Shown here: piece by piece, positions 17,313-26,177 of the stretch
How the letters are laid out: each line of letters begins with the position of its first letter
How positions within the stretch are numbered: the first letter of the stretch is position 1
Assembly: GCF_002368415.1 (NCBI RefSeq)
Contig: NZ_AP018290.1
Location: forward strand, 10,779,717 to 10,843,716
Length of the DNA: 64,000 nucleotides
Direction of reading: 5' to 3'
DNA from: Calothrix sp. NIES-4105
GTDB taxonomy: Bacteria > Cyanobacteriota > Cyanobacteriia > Cyanobacteriales > Nostocaceae
Translations under genes and position numbers: made by a program
Notes under the pieces: model-generated
Seen by the model: the letters and a program-made list of their open reading frames with translations, nothing else
Told to the model about the DNA's origin: nothing
Databases searched by the model: none

Positions 17313-18554
17313 TTACTTTTCTGTTGTTTTAATTGGTAATCCTGGCTTGAGTTGCGATTCTGTAGGTGGCAGTATAATTTGTTCGCCAGCACGCAAACCA
17401 GATGTGACTTCTACGTTCATTAATCCCTCCAATCCTAGATCAATAGGTCTTTTTTGAGCTTGATTTTTATTATCCCGAACCCATACAAAAGGTTGTGGTT
17501 CAGAGCGCTGAATAGCTTCCGTCTTCAAAACTACTACATTCTGCCTTTGCTGCAAAATAATCTCGACATTTACTCGGCTACCAGGGAGTAGTGTACGAGT
17601 AGGTGTATCAAGCCGAACCGTTGCCGGTACTGTTGGTTGATCTGATTGATTTTGACCGCTACCCTCTTGTTTTTGAGCTTCAGCCGTAAGTGCTTGAGGA
17701 TACAGACTTTGCACACGTCCCGTGAATGTCTTAGCATCAGGACCTATCGCATTAACACGGACAAGTTGGTTAACTTGTACTTGAGCAGCGTTGAGAGTAG
17801 AAAGCTGGAGTTTAACCAACACTTTGCTTGGGTCGCCCAAGGTGAGCAGGTTGGTACGCAACTCTACCCCATCACCGTTTTGGACATTGACACCCAAGAC
17901 TACGCCATTCACTGGTGCAGTTACGATATTATCTTGGAGTTGCTGCTGAATCAGTTGGCGCTGCAATTGCAGGCTTTGAATTTTGATAGCAGTTGTACGT
18001 GTCTCGGCCTGGGCATCTCGGAGCGCAGCTGTAGCTACGCGCACTGCGTCTTCCTGCGATTGAGCTTGTTGTAGTGCAATTGCTCCCTCTTTTACTAAAG
18101 GCGCTAGCCTAGCCAGTTGCCGTTGTTCGGCTATTAACCGCTCTTGGGTTTCTGTAATTTTCTGGCGATTGCGAGCTAAGTTGAGTTCTTCTTGGCGAAT
18201 TTGCAACTCCTGATTGGCAAGGGCAATTTTTCGCTCAGGGTAGCGCAGGGTGAGTAGGACTTGACCGGGTTTAACCCTGTCACCAGGTTTTACCATTACC
18301 CGTTCCACTGCACCCTCTTTTGGTGACTTCAAAATCCGCTGTTCCCGCAGTTCAACAGTACCACTTTCATTGATTGTGGTTTCAACATTACCCCGTTCCA
18401 CAGTCATGTTGCGTACTGCTACTGGCTCAGGAGGTTTATTGAGAACTACAAAGTATGTCAGCCAACCGCCAACACTGACGACAGCCAAAACTCCTGACCA
18501 AGCTAGCCATCGACCTGCAATCTTGAATTTATTTTTTTCATATTTCCTATGCAT
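17313..18554 (-). CDS. HlyD/MacA-family periplasmic adaptor
   Basis: 413 residues with one N-terminal membrane anchor (WLAWSGVLAVVSVGGWLTYF), a lipoyl/barrel-sandwich half (VERGNVETTINESGTVELRE, VKPGDRVKPGQVLLTL), a long alpha-hairpin (~residues 110-200, rich in Q and R), the second lipoyl half (IVTAPVNGVVLGVNVQNGDG) and beta-barrel parts. It links the inner-membrane permease to an outer-membrane channel. First gene of a two-gene unit with the MacB-type permease. Substrate unknown; efflux of peptides, lipids or glycolipids is usual for the family. Confidence 0.88.
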   Translation of the reverse strand: MHRKYEKNKFKIAGRWLAWSGVLAVVSVGGWLTYFVVLNKPPEPVAVRNMTVERGNVETTINESGTVELREQRILKSPKEGAVERVMVKPGDRVKPGQVLLTLRYPERKIALANQELQIRQEELNLARNRQKITETQERLIAEQRQLARLAPLVKEGAIALQQAQSQEDAVRVATAALRDAQAETRTTAIKIQSLQLQRQLIQQQLQDNIVTAPVNGVVLGVNVQNGDGVELRTNLLTLGDPSKVLVKLQLSTLNAAQVQVNQLVRVNAIGPDAKTFTGRVQSLYPQALTAEAQKQEGSGQNQSDQPTVPATVRLDTPTRTLLPGSRVNVEIILQQRQNVVVLKTEAIQRSEPQPFVWVRDNKNQAQKRPIDLGLEGLMNVEVTSGLRAGEQIILPPTESQLKPGLPIKTTEK

Positions 18555-18620
18555 GAAACTTGTTTTTGTGTGAGTAGGGAAATATCCAAACCGTAACCAA
18601 TCGAGACAATTTGGTATAAT

Positions 18621-20141
18621 TCAGACTTCGCTCTCCGAGTGAGTCAAGGTGGTATCGAACAAACTAAGTTGCTCTCCCTTGAACCCAGCTAACCGATGTT
18701 TGGCCGGGTTTTGACTATCTGGAGTCTTGGCAGTTTCCCTCTGCCGTGCCTCTTTAAACTGCTCAGTTCGCCGCAGTAAAATACTTTTTACCGTAGTAAA
18801 TTTCATGTACCGGGTTATTTCTGCATCATTCTTGCGAGCAAGGATGTTCCGAGCAGCGTTAATATCAGATTGCAACACAACCCCGTCGAAGCAGTGAAAC
18901 GAATCGGCTTTGCGCTCTCCTAAAAGAACACCGTAACGACAATCCGTTTGCGATGTGTAGGCTGCGTTAACAGCCATTGCTTGACCTGACAAACGCACAG
19001 AAACTTCTTTTAAAGCGTCTGCTACCAGTCCTTTACACCAACTAGACATTTTGGCAGCAGCTTTGCCTTTTAAGCCTTTTTTATCTTTAATTGGCTCAGT
19101 TAAATCTTCATAAACAACTGTGCCATATTTTAAGAAAATCTGAACTGTTGCAGTAAAAACTAAAGTATTAAGTTGCCCTTCTATTCTTCTTTTGTGACGG
19201 GACATCTTGACTTGACCAAGATTATTTTTACGAATATTTTCCGCTAGTGAGTGTAACCCTTTTTTCTCGTATTTTTGAGCAAGAGAATGTAATTTACCAC
19301 GTTTCTTGCCACGTTCAACACGATCTGAGACTTCTTTTTGAATAATATTTCCTAATCCCGAACCGTAAAATTCACTATCACTAGTAACGTAAACTTCTGT
19401 GAATCCTCTATCTATGCCTACTGCTTCAGTACTCCGGTTCGATGGTACAACTTTTTCTACTTTTTTAGGGTAGTGAATTTCAACTCGTTTATCTGGTCTA
19501 ATTATAACTCTGATTTCACCTGAAATATCTGGATTGCCATGTAAAGGTAATACAAGTCTTTTACCTCTTTCTAGAGTCGCTAGCTCTATAAATGAATACT
19601 TACTAACTTGTTTAACACTGTACATATCACCATTGTACACAATCTGGTTTCTAACGTTTGAGTGACCGCGTACTAAATGCTTTCTGATTGTACGGTGCAG
19701 CCAACGTGCATGCGTTGTTGGTACGTCTATCCAGAAACGTTTATCTAAAAGGAATAAGTAATACTTACGCTCTATTTCCGAGTCAGTTTTACGATAAATA
19801 TCATCTCTAACAGCGGCTTTTACCGCATCTTGATAAGTGTGTATTTCATCAACACACTTATATAAGGTGCGTTCGTAAAGCTTGGATGTTAAACCATATC
19901 GAGAGGGAGGATGGGTAATTCTAAACTGTTTATCTATTTCGTACTTGTTAACACCCCAAGATTTGATGGAGCCATATTTATTCCAAAGCTCGGAACGAAG
20001 TATACCACATCGACGTGCAATTTCTTCTAATTGTTCTAAGCAGGCTGGCTTAATGTTATGAGCAATAGCGATACGTGTCACAACAACTGAACCAGCATAT
20101 TTATTTTTAGTTTCAGTTTTGGAACGCTTACCTTTACTCAT
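18621..20141 (-). CDS. TnpB-like RuvC nuclease (IS200/IS605-type), no TnpA
   Basis: 506 residues, longer than typical TnpB (~400). The RuvC catalytic triad is visible: Asp in AVGIDRGFTE (~243), Glu in VVYEDLTEPI (~344) and Asp in LQSDINAARNI (~424). The zinc-finger segment between the last two (SQTDCRYGVLLGERKADSFH) shows single cysteines instead of CxxC pairs, so zinc binding may be lost. The N-terminal third is a divergent helical/WED-like region. TnpB proteins are RNA-guided DNA nucleases that keep IS elements in place. No Y1 transposase or CRISPR array is adjacent, so it is a solo TnpB, either a non-autonomous IS or a domesticated copy. A stem-loop lies 88 bp upstream. Confidence 0.85.
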   Translation of the reverse strand: MSKGKRSKTETKNKYAGSVVVTRIAIAHNIKPACLEQLEEIARRCGILRSELWNKYGSIKSWGVNKYEIDKQFRITHPPSRYGLTSKLYERTLYKCVDEIHTYQDAVKAAVRDDIYRKTDSEIERKYYLFLLDKRFWIDVPTTHARWLHRTIRKHLVRGHSNVRNQIVYNGDMYSVKQVSKYSFIELATLERGKRLVLPLHGNPDISGEIRVIIRPDKRVEIHYPKKVEKVVPSNRSTEAVGIDRGFTEVYVTSDSEFYGSGLGNIIQKEVSDRVERGKKRGKLHSLAQKYEKKGLHSLAENIRKNNLGQVKMSRHKRRIEGQLNTLVFTATVQIFLKYGTVVYEDLTEPIKDKKGLKGKAAAKMSSWCKGLVADALKEVSVRLSGQAMAVNAAYTSQTDCRYGVLLGERKADSFHCFDGVVLQSDINAARNILARKNDAEITRYMKFTTVKSILLRRTEQFKEARQRETAKTPDSQNPAKHRLAGFKGEQLSLFDTTLTHSESEV

Positions 20142-20405
20142 TTCTTTAATTTCAAATTTGTTTTTATTTTATCAAATTTATTTTTATTTATCAACTTATT
20201 AAAATATAAATTATTCTAATGTTAAACAGTGGTTATTTTGTCAAAAATAACCACAACAATTCAGAATTCATGATTCACTTTGTACAGGTTAATAGTTCTA
20301 AAAATGTTAAGAGTATAATTAATTACTCCTTTTTGTAAATAAATGTCTGAATTATTACTGTTTGTAGCGATAAATACCATTTTTGAAGTATTAAAACGAT
20401 AGGCT
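20142..20405. other. AT-rich gap between glycan operon and TnpB gene
   Basis: Mostly AT-rich with T-runs next to the TnpB start. The one structured element is the stem-loop at 20229-20254. No coding frame. Confidence 0.5.
20229..20254. terminator. Stem-loop: operon terminator or IS605-type end hairpin
   Basis: GTGGTTATTTT (20229-20239) and AAAATAACCAC (20244-20254) form a perfect 11-bp stem with a GTCA loop. It is 150 bp past the end of the leftward glycan operon, so it may terminate it; no T-run follows directly. Equally, subterminal hairpins mark the ends of IS200/IS605 elements, and it lies just upstream of the TnpB gene. Confidence 0.5.
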
Positions 20406-21599
20406 TTACGCATCACGTGTACGCAAATCGAAGGCGACGAGGCGGCTATTTTTCAGTACACAGCGAAAATTAGATCGTAGGTAGCGATGCAGTGCATCAT
20501 AATGATATAGCCACCAAAAGGCTGGCCATCCAAAAACAATAAAACTGGCGCCCTTTGAACGCAATCGCTCTAGCTCCGAAATCGCAGTTTCATTATCTGT
20601 TGGTGGCCCCCAATACTGCCCATCTTCTTCCATAAAAGGAATAGCATGACGATCTGCTACAAATTCCCCCCACTCATTCTGGTCAACCAAAATAAAACTG
20701 TCTCCACCGGGAATCAGGGCAGCCACGTCTTGTGCTGCTATTTCTAATCGCTCTGTCCAAGACCAATATATGTTTGGTACTAAGTGGTGGATAGACTCAC
20801 TTTTTCTGGCATTCAAAGCTAACAAGCGCTCTGCTAATTGTTGACGATAGGTTGGAGACTCTGCACGGTCTGATTGTAGAAGGTAAGCGAGCGCATCGAT
20901 GGACTCAGCCAAGATAGCAAACTTCTGCCAAGGGTTACCTGATATCTGTCCTGGATGAGCGCGAACTTGAGCAAGCTCCTTTCTCAAGAAAACAATATCA
21001 AAACGTGCGGCCAGACGGAAGGACAAATTTGAGTCAATCGTATTCCACGAATGTGGACTGTCAAACGAGCCAACTTCTGCAAGTGCAGCAGCTCGCATCA
21101 TTGTATTAGCAGTATAAATAGAGCAACCACGCCAAGCAATACACAAATCGATATATTTCAGACCGTTGATTAAGCCATCAGGCATATCTCCAGTGTCTTG
21201 TTTTTGAGGCAAGATTGTGCCATCGTCATCCATGAACTTAGCCAACGCCAAAGAAAACCCAGCACTGGGATGCTCATCCAAAGCTTGGACAGATTCACGG
21301 ATGAAGCCAGGAAGAATCAAATCGTCGTCCGGCACTATGGTTAGATATGGACTCTGATTCACTTCAATCATGCGGCTCCAATTTCTGGCGAAACCAATAT
21401 TTGTTTCGTGCCTGATATATGTAATTCGCTGGTCTTCTTTAGCGAGTGATCGCACAACCATCTCGGTATCATCATCTGAGGCGTTATCTAAAACCAACAA
21501 CCGTAAATCTGAATAGTCCTGAGTTAACACACTTTCGATACAGCCTTGAAGTAACCCCGCGCGATTGTATGTAGGAATTGCAACAGTAACTTTTTCCAT
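20406..21599 (-). CDS. Glycosyltransferase family 2
   Basis: 397 residues. GT-A domain starts VTVAIPTYNRAGLLQGCIESVL, with the donor-binding DNASDD and the metal-binding VPDDDLI. The C-terminal ~150 residues are an extra domain: KGASFIVFGWPAFWWLYHYD, then LRSNFRCVLKNSRLVAFDL resembles the tail of O-antigen-type transferases. Cytoplasmic or membrane-peripheral; transfers a sugar from a nucleotide donor to a growing glycan. Last gene of the leftward operon, 35 bp after the GT2-GT4 fusion. Confidence 0.88.
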   Translation of the reverse strand: MEKVTVAIPTYNRAGLLQGCIESVLTQDYSDLRLLVLDNASDDDTEMVVRSLAKEDQRITYIRHETNIGFARNWSRMIEVNQSPYLTIVPDDDLILPGFIRESVQALDEHPSAGFSLALAKFMDDDGTILPQKQDTGDMPDGLINGLKYIDLCIAWRGCSIYTANTMMRAAALAEVGSFDSPHSWNTIDSNLSFRLAARFDIVFLRKELAQVRAHPGQISGNPWQKFAILAESIDALAYLLQSDRAESPTYRQQLAERLLALNARKSESIHHLVPNIYWSWTERLEIAAQDVAALIPGGDSFILVDQNEWGEFVADRHAIPFMEEDGQYWGPPTDNETAISELERLRSKGASFIVFGWPAFWWLYHYDALHRYLRSNFRCVLKNSRLVAFDLRTRDA

Positions 21600-21634
21600 A
21601 AACCTTTTTTATATTCGTAATTTATTCCGTATGA

Positions 21635-23410
21635 TTAATTAGCAATATTGTCAAAATCAGCACACATCTCTTTGGCGACACGCTCCCATGTCCAGTTTGA
21701 ATGAACTCGCTGTGCAGCTTTTTCTCCCGCTACAGCAGCCTCATTTGGGTGTTCGTACAGCCACCGCATTAAATAGCGAAGGTGTTCATAATCAGGTTCT
21801 GCCCATTGACCGAAGTAGCGAACGCGATTTGATTCGATGCCCTGTGCATCTACCAAACGATACGAGAGTGGAAAGCTATCTTCGGGATCAAGGTACTCGG
21901 AAGGACCACTCCAGTTTGTTGCTATTAGGGGTAAACCTGTAGACATTGCCTCTAAACCACAAAGCCCAAATCCCTCTCCACGGGACGGCAGAACAAATAC
22001 ATTAATTTCTTGTAAGAACTTTAATAACGCCTGTTGATTCATAAAGCCGGAAATGAATGTTATACGCGCATCGTTTACTTTATAAGCCGCCGATGAAGAC
22101 GAACTCTTCATCAACAAGCGCACTGATTCTTTAGGAGAAAATTCATCTTGAAATGCGCGCAGTAGAACATCTATTCCTTTTCTAGGGCTAAAGTCACCGA
22201 ACGTTCCAAAAGTAAAAATTTCTGAGTGAGAGCGGTTAAGTAAAGGAAACTGTTGTGTATCAACTCCGTGGTGCAGAACCTTAATTGGAACACGGACACC
22301 ACATTCTAAAAAGCTCTCCACATTCTGCTGGCAAGGGACATATTGTAATGTCACAGATTTGTTGATTTCCTCAACAAAGTTTTTGGGAACTAAAGTAGAT
22401 TCCCACATACAATAATTAACAATGCGCTCTGATTGCAGCACGCTGGGACAAACAGCGTAGTGGTAGTAAAAGCCAATTCGACTCCAGCGATCCAAAGGTT
22501 TAAAAAAGTTTTCAAAGCCTCTCGGCGCCTGGTTTTTTGTTGGTGCAATTGTAATATCAACACCAAGACTAGCAACAGCTTTCAATAATTGGCGCCCTAC
22601 TGAGCCATAGCCTTCATTTGGACGAAGGATAGAGTGCCATATCAATTCCCTGCGTTCTTTACGCCAAGTACTACAATCAAAAGGAGCAATTTTAGCAGCG
22701 TCAATCAAATCATGTTGAGCAGCAGCACCGACTTCAGCTAATCTCTGTTGGTGGTGCCAATAGACTTTTTCCCATTCTTGCCAGCGATCCCCTGCTGAAA
22801 CGCAATGTTCATGCCAGTGATGAGACGCAATGACCACTGGAATATGCCGGAGTAAATGCACCTGACTCATTCGCAACCACAAATCCCAGTCTTCATAAGC
22901 TTGTAACGATGAGTCAAAACCCCCTACTTCAAGTGCAGCACTTTTTCGGTGCATCACATCAGTAGCGAAGATGTAATTTCCATAACTTAAAAGTGTACCG
23001 TCATAGTCAAACGAGTAAGCGACTGGGGACGGTGACACCCCTGCTTGCACCCATTCCGAGTCACCATACACGAGGCTGACATCTGGGTTATCTCTCAAGT
23101 ACTGCTTCATTGTACTTAGATGGTTCGGTTTCCATTCGTCATCATCATCACAGTAGGCAATGAATGTGCCTTTAGCAGCATTCAATCCTTCACAACGCGC
23201 GGCGCCTACACCACGATGCTCAGTTCGGATCAAACGTACAGACGTGTGATCATGTATCTGTACTGGTTCATCACTACCATCATCAATAATGATCAGTTCA
23301 AAGTCTTTTTCGTCTTGCAGCAAAACAGTATCAATTGCTCTTTGCAGGCTTGAATGTCTGTTGTAGGTGCAGATAATGACGCTAATGGTAGGGGAAATAG
23401 AGGTAATCAT
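21635..23410 (-). CDS. GT2-GT4 fusion glycosyltransferase
   Basis: 591 residues with two catalytic modules. Residues 1-~230 are GT2: SVIICTYNRHSSLQRAIDTV, IIIDDGSDE and AYCDDDDEW with the DxD-like metal site. Residues ~260-590 are a GT-B (family 4) module, with FGTFGDFSPRKGIDVLLRAF and PSRGEGFGLCGLEAMSTGLP containing the EX7E-type nucleotide-sugar site. Such fusions add two successive sugars or make a defined disaccharide. It is 11 bp after the first CgeB-like gene and clearly in the operon. Confidence 0.88.
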   Translation of the reverse strand: MITSISPTISVIICTYNRHSSLQRAIDTVLLQDEKDFELIIIDDGSDEPVQIHDHTSVRLIRTEHRGVGAARCEGLNAAKGTFIAYCDDDDEWKPNHLSTMKQYLRDNPDVSLVYGDSEWVQAGVSPSPVAYSFDYDGTLLSYGNYIFATDVMHRKSAALEVGGFDSSLQAYEDWDLWLRMSQVHLLRHIPVVIASHHWHEHCVSAGDRWQEWEKVYWHHQQRLAEVGAAAQHDLIDAAKIAPFDCSTWRKERRELIWHSILRPNEGYGSVGRQLLKAVASLGVDITIAPTKNQAPRGFENFFKPLDRWSRIGFYYHYAVCPSVLQSERIVNYCMWESTLVPKNFVEEINKSVTLQYVPCQQNVESFLECGVRVPIKVLHHGVDTQQFPLLNRSHSEIFTFGTFGDFSPRKGIDVLLRAFQDEFSPKESVRLLMKSSSSSAAYKVNDARITFISGFMNQQALLKFLQEINVFVLPSRGEGFGLCGLEAMSTGLPLIATNWSGPSEYLDPEDSFPLSYRLVDAQGIESNRVRYFGQWAEPDYEHLRYLMRWLYEHPNEAAVAGEKAAQRVHSNWTWERVAKEMCADFDNIAN

Positions 23411-23421
23411 CTGAAACCTCC

Positions 23422-24606
23422 TTAAATTATACGCTCGATAAGTTGGGTTAGTACTTTGCGGGCATCAAAGTACTCTTCGGCAATTTCTCTAGCTGCTTTT
23501 TGGTGGAACTTGTAACGGCTGTTAATTTCTTCTATTCCCGTAAGTGCTTCAGAAAGGGTATTAAATGGAATAACGCCATATCCTGTATGCAACCAGTCAG
23601 AAAAACCTGTTTCTTGAACTAATACCGGGCGCCCACTAGCAAGGTAAGCAGCACTCCGCTCACTAAACCAACCGCTGCGACTAATTACATAGCCATGTTT
23701 AGCTACGGTAAACTCTGCTTTTGACTGTTGAATGTAGTGCTGATAACTCCAAGGGTCTAATGTCGTCTCGTCAGGATTTTGTACTATCCAGCCTTTACTC
23801 TTCAGCAGTGATCGCGGTGCTGTTGGGCTACCTACTGTTAACTCAAAGATGGATTTACTTTTCTGGGGTAAATCTAAGTAAGGCTTAAAAGAGTCAGACT
23901 TCATGCCGTAGTGCTGCCCATTGTATTCACGGGCTGGGTAACTGTCCCAAAGCATGACAGTGGTAAACTTTGCTTGATCGACTCCTGCGATGGCAGGCCA
24001 AGCATCCAAGAAGATGGGATGGCGCGTAGCTTGCCAAGGTAGTCCGTCATCGGGGATGGTAGACCTCGCGCAGTCGATATTTTCTCCAAATGAAAAGAAA
24101 GCTGTGTGTTGCTTTGCGTTCTTTAAGGCTATGGGATCGCTAAGATGTCGAATCTGGGTAAAAACTGGGTCTTTATCGATAAATACCCGTGCTGGTATCT
24201 CCATAAACCAAGGACGCAAAGGATTCACGCCGGAGAAGTTCAAAATAATATCGCAAGACGCGCAGACGCGGTTGATATCGTTAGCGCAGGCGCCATGCCA
24301 AGATGATGTGTGAGCATCGTAATATGCCCAACGATCGCCTAGTCCAAATTTGGCAAAAACGTGCGTTGCAAATTGCAACCCGTAGGTTGGGTCTGTATCC
24401 ATCACACCTCTAACTGGGTCATAGCAAGAGGGGTAGTCGTCGCTATCCTCAACGAAGTAGACATCATGTCCCAGGCTGGCAAGACCTAAGAGGTAATGCA
24501 AATCACTCCAAGCCATGCCACCTATAGGACCGCGCACGATGTAGCCAAGCACGATAATCCGCAGGCGGCTAAGGGATTTGGAGTTGGTTGAGGATGTGCT
24601 GGTCAT
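23422..24606 (-). CDS. CgeB-like GT4 protein, paralogue 1
   Basis: 394 residues. The N-terminus SRLRIIVLGYIVRGPIGGMAW, then LASLGHDVYFVED is a GT-B Rossmann entry. The C-terminal half (AKHGYVISRSGWFSERSAAY, then LASGRPVLVQETGFSDWLHT, GVIPF) is the CgeB/Glyco_trans_1_2 type in which the ERSA and LASGRPV segments form the donor site. Clearly paralogous to 24961-26163, where SRSGWFS corresponds to NSGWFS and YLASGRPVLVQETGFS to YLATARPVVVQDTGFS. Acceptor unknown. The gene follows a 354-bp repeat-filled gap but shares the operon direction. Confidence 0.8.
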   Translation of the reverse strand: MTSTSSTNSKSLSRLRIIVLGYIVRGPIGGMAWSDLHYLLGLASLGHDVYFVEDSDDYPSCYDPVRGVMDTDPTYGLQFATHVFAKFGLGDRWAYYDAHTSSWHGACANDINRVCASCDIILNFSGVNPLRPWFMEIPARVFIDKDPVFTQIRHLSDPIALKNAKQHTAFFSFGENIDCARSTIPDDGLPWQATRHPIFLDAWPAIAGVDQAKFTTVMLWDSYPAREYNGQHYGMKSDSFKPYLDLPQKSKSIFELTVGSPTAPRSLLKSKGWIVQNPDETTLDPWSYQHYIQQSKAEFTVAKHGYVISRSGWFSERSAAYLASGRPVLVQETGFSDWLHTGYGVIPFNTLSEALTGIEEINSRYKFHQKAAREIAEEYFDARKVLTQLIERII

Positions 24607-24960
24607 AAATATAAGTAAAAATTTTATTAGCTAGTAGTCTGTCACACGATCTTTAATGGGTAAAAAATTGAACCACAAAGGACACAAAGTACACAAAGAA
24701 AGAAAATAAAAGAAAGTGATTATTAGTGTCACCCCGGAGCGCGTTGGTGTGACAGTTTACTTAAATCGGTGCCTACCCCCAGAATTAATGACATGGAGTA
24801 CTAGCATCATTAAATTTGGTGGTTTACACCTTAATAATTCTTTCTTTGTGCCCTTTGTGTCTTTGTGGTTCATTTCTTTTCCTCTGTGCCCTCTCTTGCC
24901 TCTGTGATAAAAAATACATTACCGCACAGGCAGGGATGCCTGTGCCACAACCCATTCAAA
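24607..24960. repeat. Repeat-filled gap within the glycan operon
   Basis: AACCACAAAGGACACAAAGT (from 24672) is inverted relative to TTTGTGCCCTTTGTGTCTTT (from 24845), framing ~150 bp. The CTCTGTGCCCTC module and the GCACAGGC-AGGGAT-GCCTGTGC hairpin (24931-24953) follow. The arrangement matches the repeats at 3080-3370, 11041-11112 and 47866-47895. It is the only large gap between genes of the operon and separates the two CgeB-like paralogues, so it probably arrived after they were established. Confidence 0.7.
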
Positions 24961-26163
24961 TTAATGACATCGAATATTAGTGAGTGCTGCATTAAGTAGT
25001 TGGCTAAGTACTAAATTCGAGTCAAAATACTCGTGGGCGATGTTAAGTGCCGCTTTTGTATGCCGTGTATAATTTGCCTCGACTTCATGAATAGCTGCGA
25101 GCGCTTCTTCCTGTGTCGTGAATGTCAAAATCCCTTCTCCTACTGGCAGGATGTTACTAAATCCAGTATCCTGAACAACTACAGGACGAGCAGTAGCCAA
25201 GTAGCAAGCGGAACGACAGCTAAACCAACCACTGTTCATCGCTACGTATACGTGTTTAGCTGGGGAAAGTTCACCTCTTGAGTTCGCGATAAATTTCTGA
25301 TAATTTTCTGGTGTCAATGTTGCGCTAGGCGCATCCACTACTTTCCATCCTGCACTTGCTATCTCCATCAAGGGAGCTTTCACGCCGCCTACCGCTACAG
25401 TCAGGGGTACATTTGTACCTTGGGGTAAAGTTAGCAATTTCTCAAACTCACTGCCTTTGCTGTTATACTCTACACCTTGGTAAATCAGCTTGCCTTTGAA
25501 TGCGTTCCAAGTCATGACCGTCGTCCACGCTCCCATCTGGGGTGGTGGAATCTGGGCGCCACGTTCCCACAAATCCATTACAACTGGCATCCGCGTTGTT
25601 TGCCATGCAAAATCTACCTTGGGGATGAGGCAATTTGCGTTGTGGATGTTCTCTGCATAAGTGAAGTGTCGGTCATGGGCTGCTACTGAATCACACCATC
25701 GCTCGACGTTCTCTGACCAAGCAAACCGTTCACTGAGCATAAGTTGGTTGTAGCCTGGATCGGTGTCAAGGAAGATTTTCACGCACCGCGACGAGAGGTT
25801 ATCGGGAATTATACACGCTCCACTGACGTTTAGGAATACATCAGCTGTACGTGCTACTTCATCGAACTCGCTCTGATTCATGCCGAAGCTGGTTGAATGT
25901 AGATGCAGGTAATGCCAGCGCTCTTTTAGTTCTGGCGCGTAATCCTTCCAGAAATCTTGGATGTATTGCGCTGAGTAGCTGGCATCTGAGGTATAGGTTT
26001 TGTCAAGGGGATGATACGGCCAGCTCCAAGTATCTTCATAATAGTATACGTCGTGTCCCAACCGCGCCAGTCCAATGACGTACTGGAGATAATCCCACGC
26101 TACCCCACCGACTGGATATAAGCCCACGAGTCCTGTAACGATGATACGAAGTTGTGAAGACAT
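24961..26163 (-). CDS. CgeB-like GT4 protein, paralogue 2
   Basis: 400 residues, same architecture as paralogue 1: LRIIVTGLVGLYPVGGVAWD, then LQYVIGLARLGHDVYYYED at the N-terminus, a FLDTDPGYNQ segment, and a C-terminal SPAKHVYVAMNSGWFSCRSA, YLATARPVVVQDTGF block. It probably arose by tandem duplication and then diverged strongly. Both likely transfer sugars within the same repeating unit. It follows the ABC exporter with a 14-bp gap. Confidence 0.8.
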   Translation of the reverse strand: MSSQLRIIVTGLVGLYPVGGVAWDYLQYVIGLARLGHDVYYYEDTWSWPYHPLDKTYTSDASYSAQYIQDFWKDYAPELKERWHYLHLHSTSFGMNQSEFDEVARTADVFLNVSGACIIPDNLSSRCVKIFLDTDPGYNQLMLSERFAWSENVERWCDSVAAHDRHFTYAENIHNANCLIPKVDFAWQTTRMPVVMDLWERGAQIPPPQMGAWTTVMTWNAFKGKLIYQGVEYNSKGSEFEKLLTLPQGTNVPLTVAVGGVKAPLMEIASAGWKVVDAPSATLTPENYQKFIANSRGELSPAKHVYVAMNSGWFSCRSACYLATARPVVVQDTGFSNILPVGEGILTFTTQEEALAAIHEVEANYTRHTKAALNIAHEYFDSNLVLSQLLNAALTNIRCH

Positions 26164-26177
26164 TGTTTTGCTTTTGC

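Noticed and set aside
18621-20141. Cas12-type effector
   Set aside because: No repeat-spacer array or Cas1/2 near it; length and motifs fit a TnpB-like protein.
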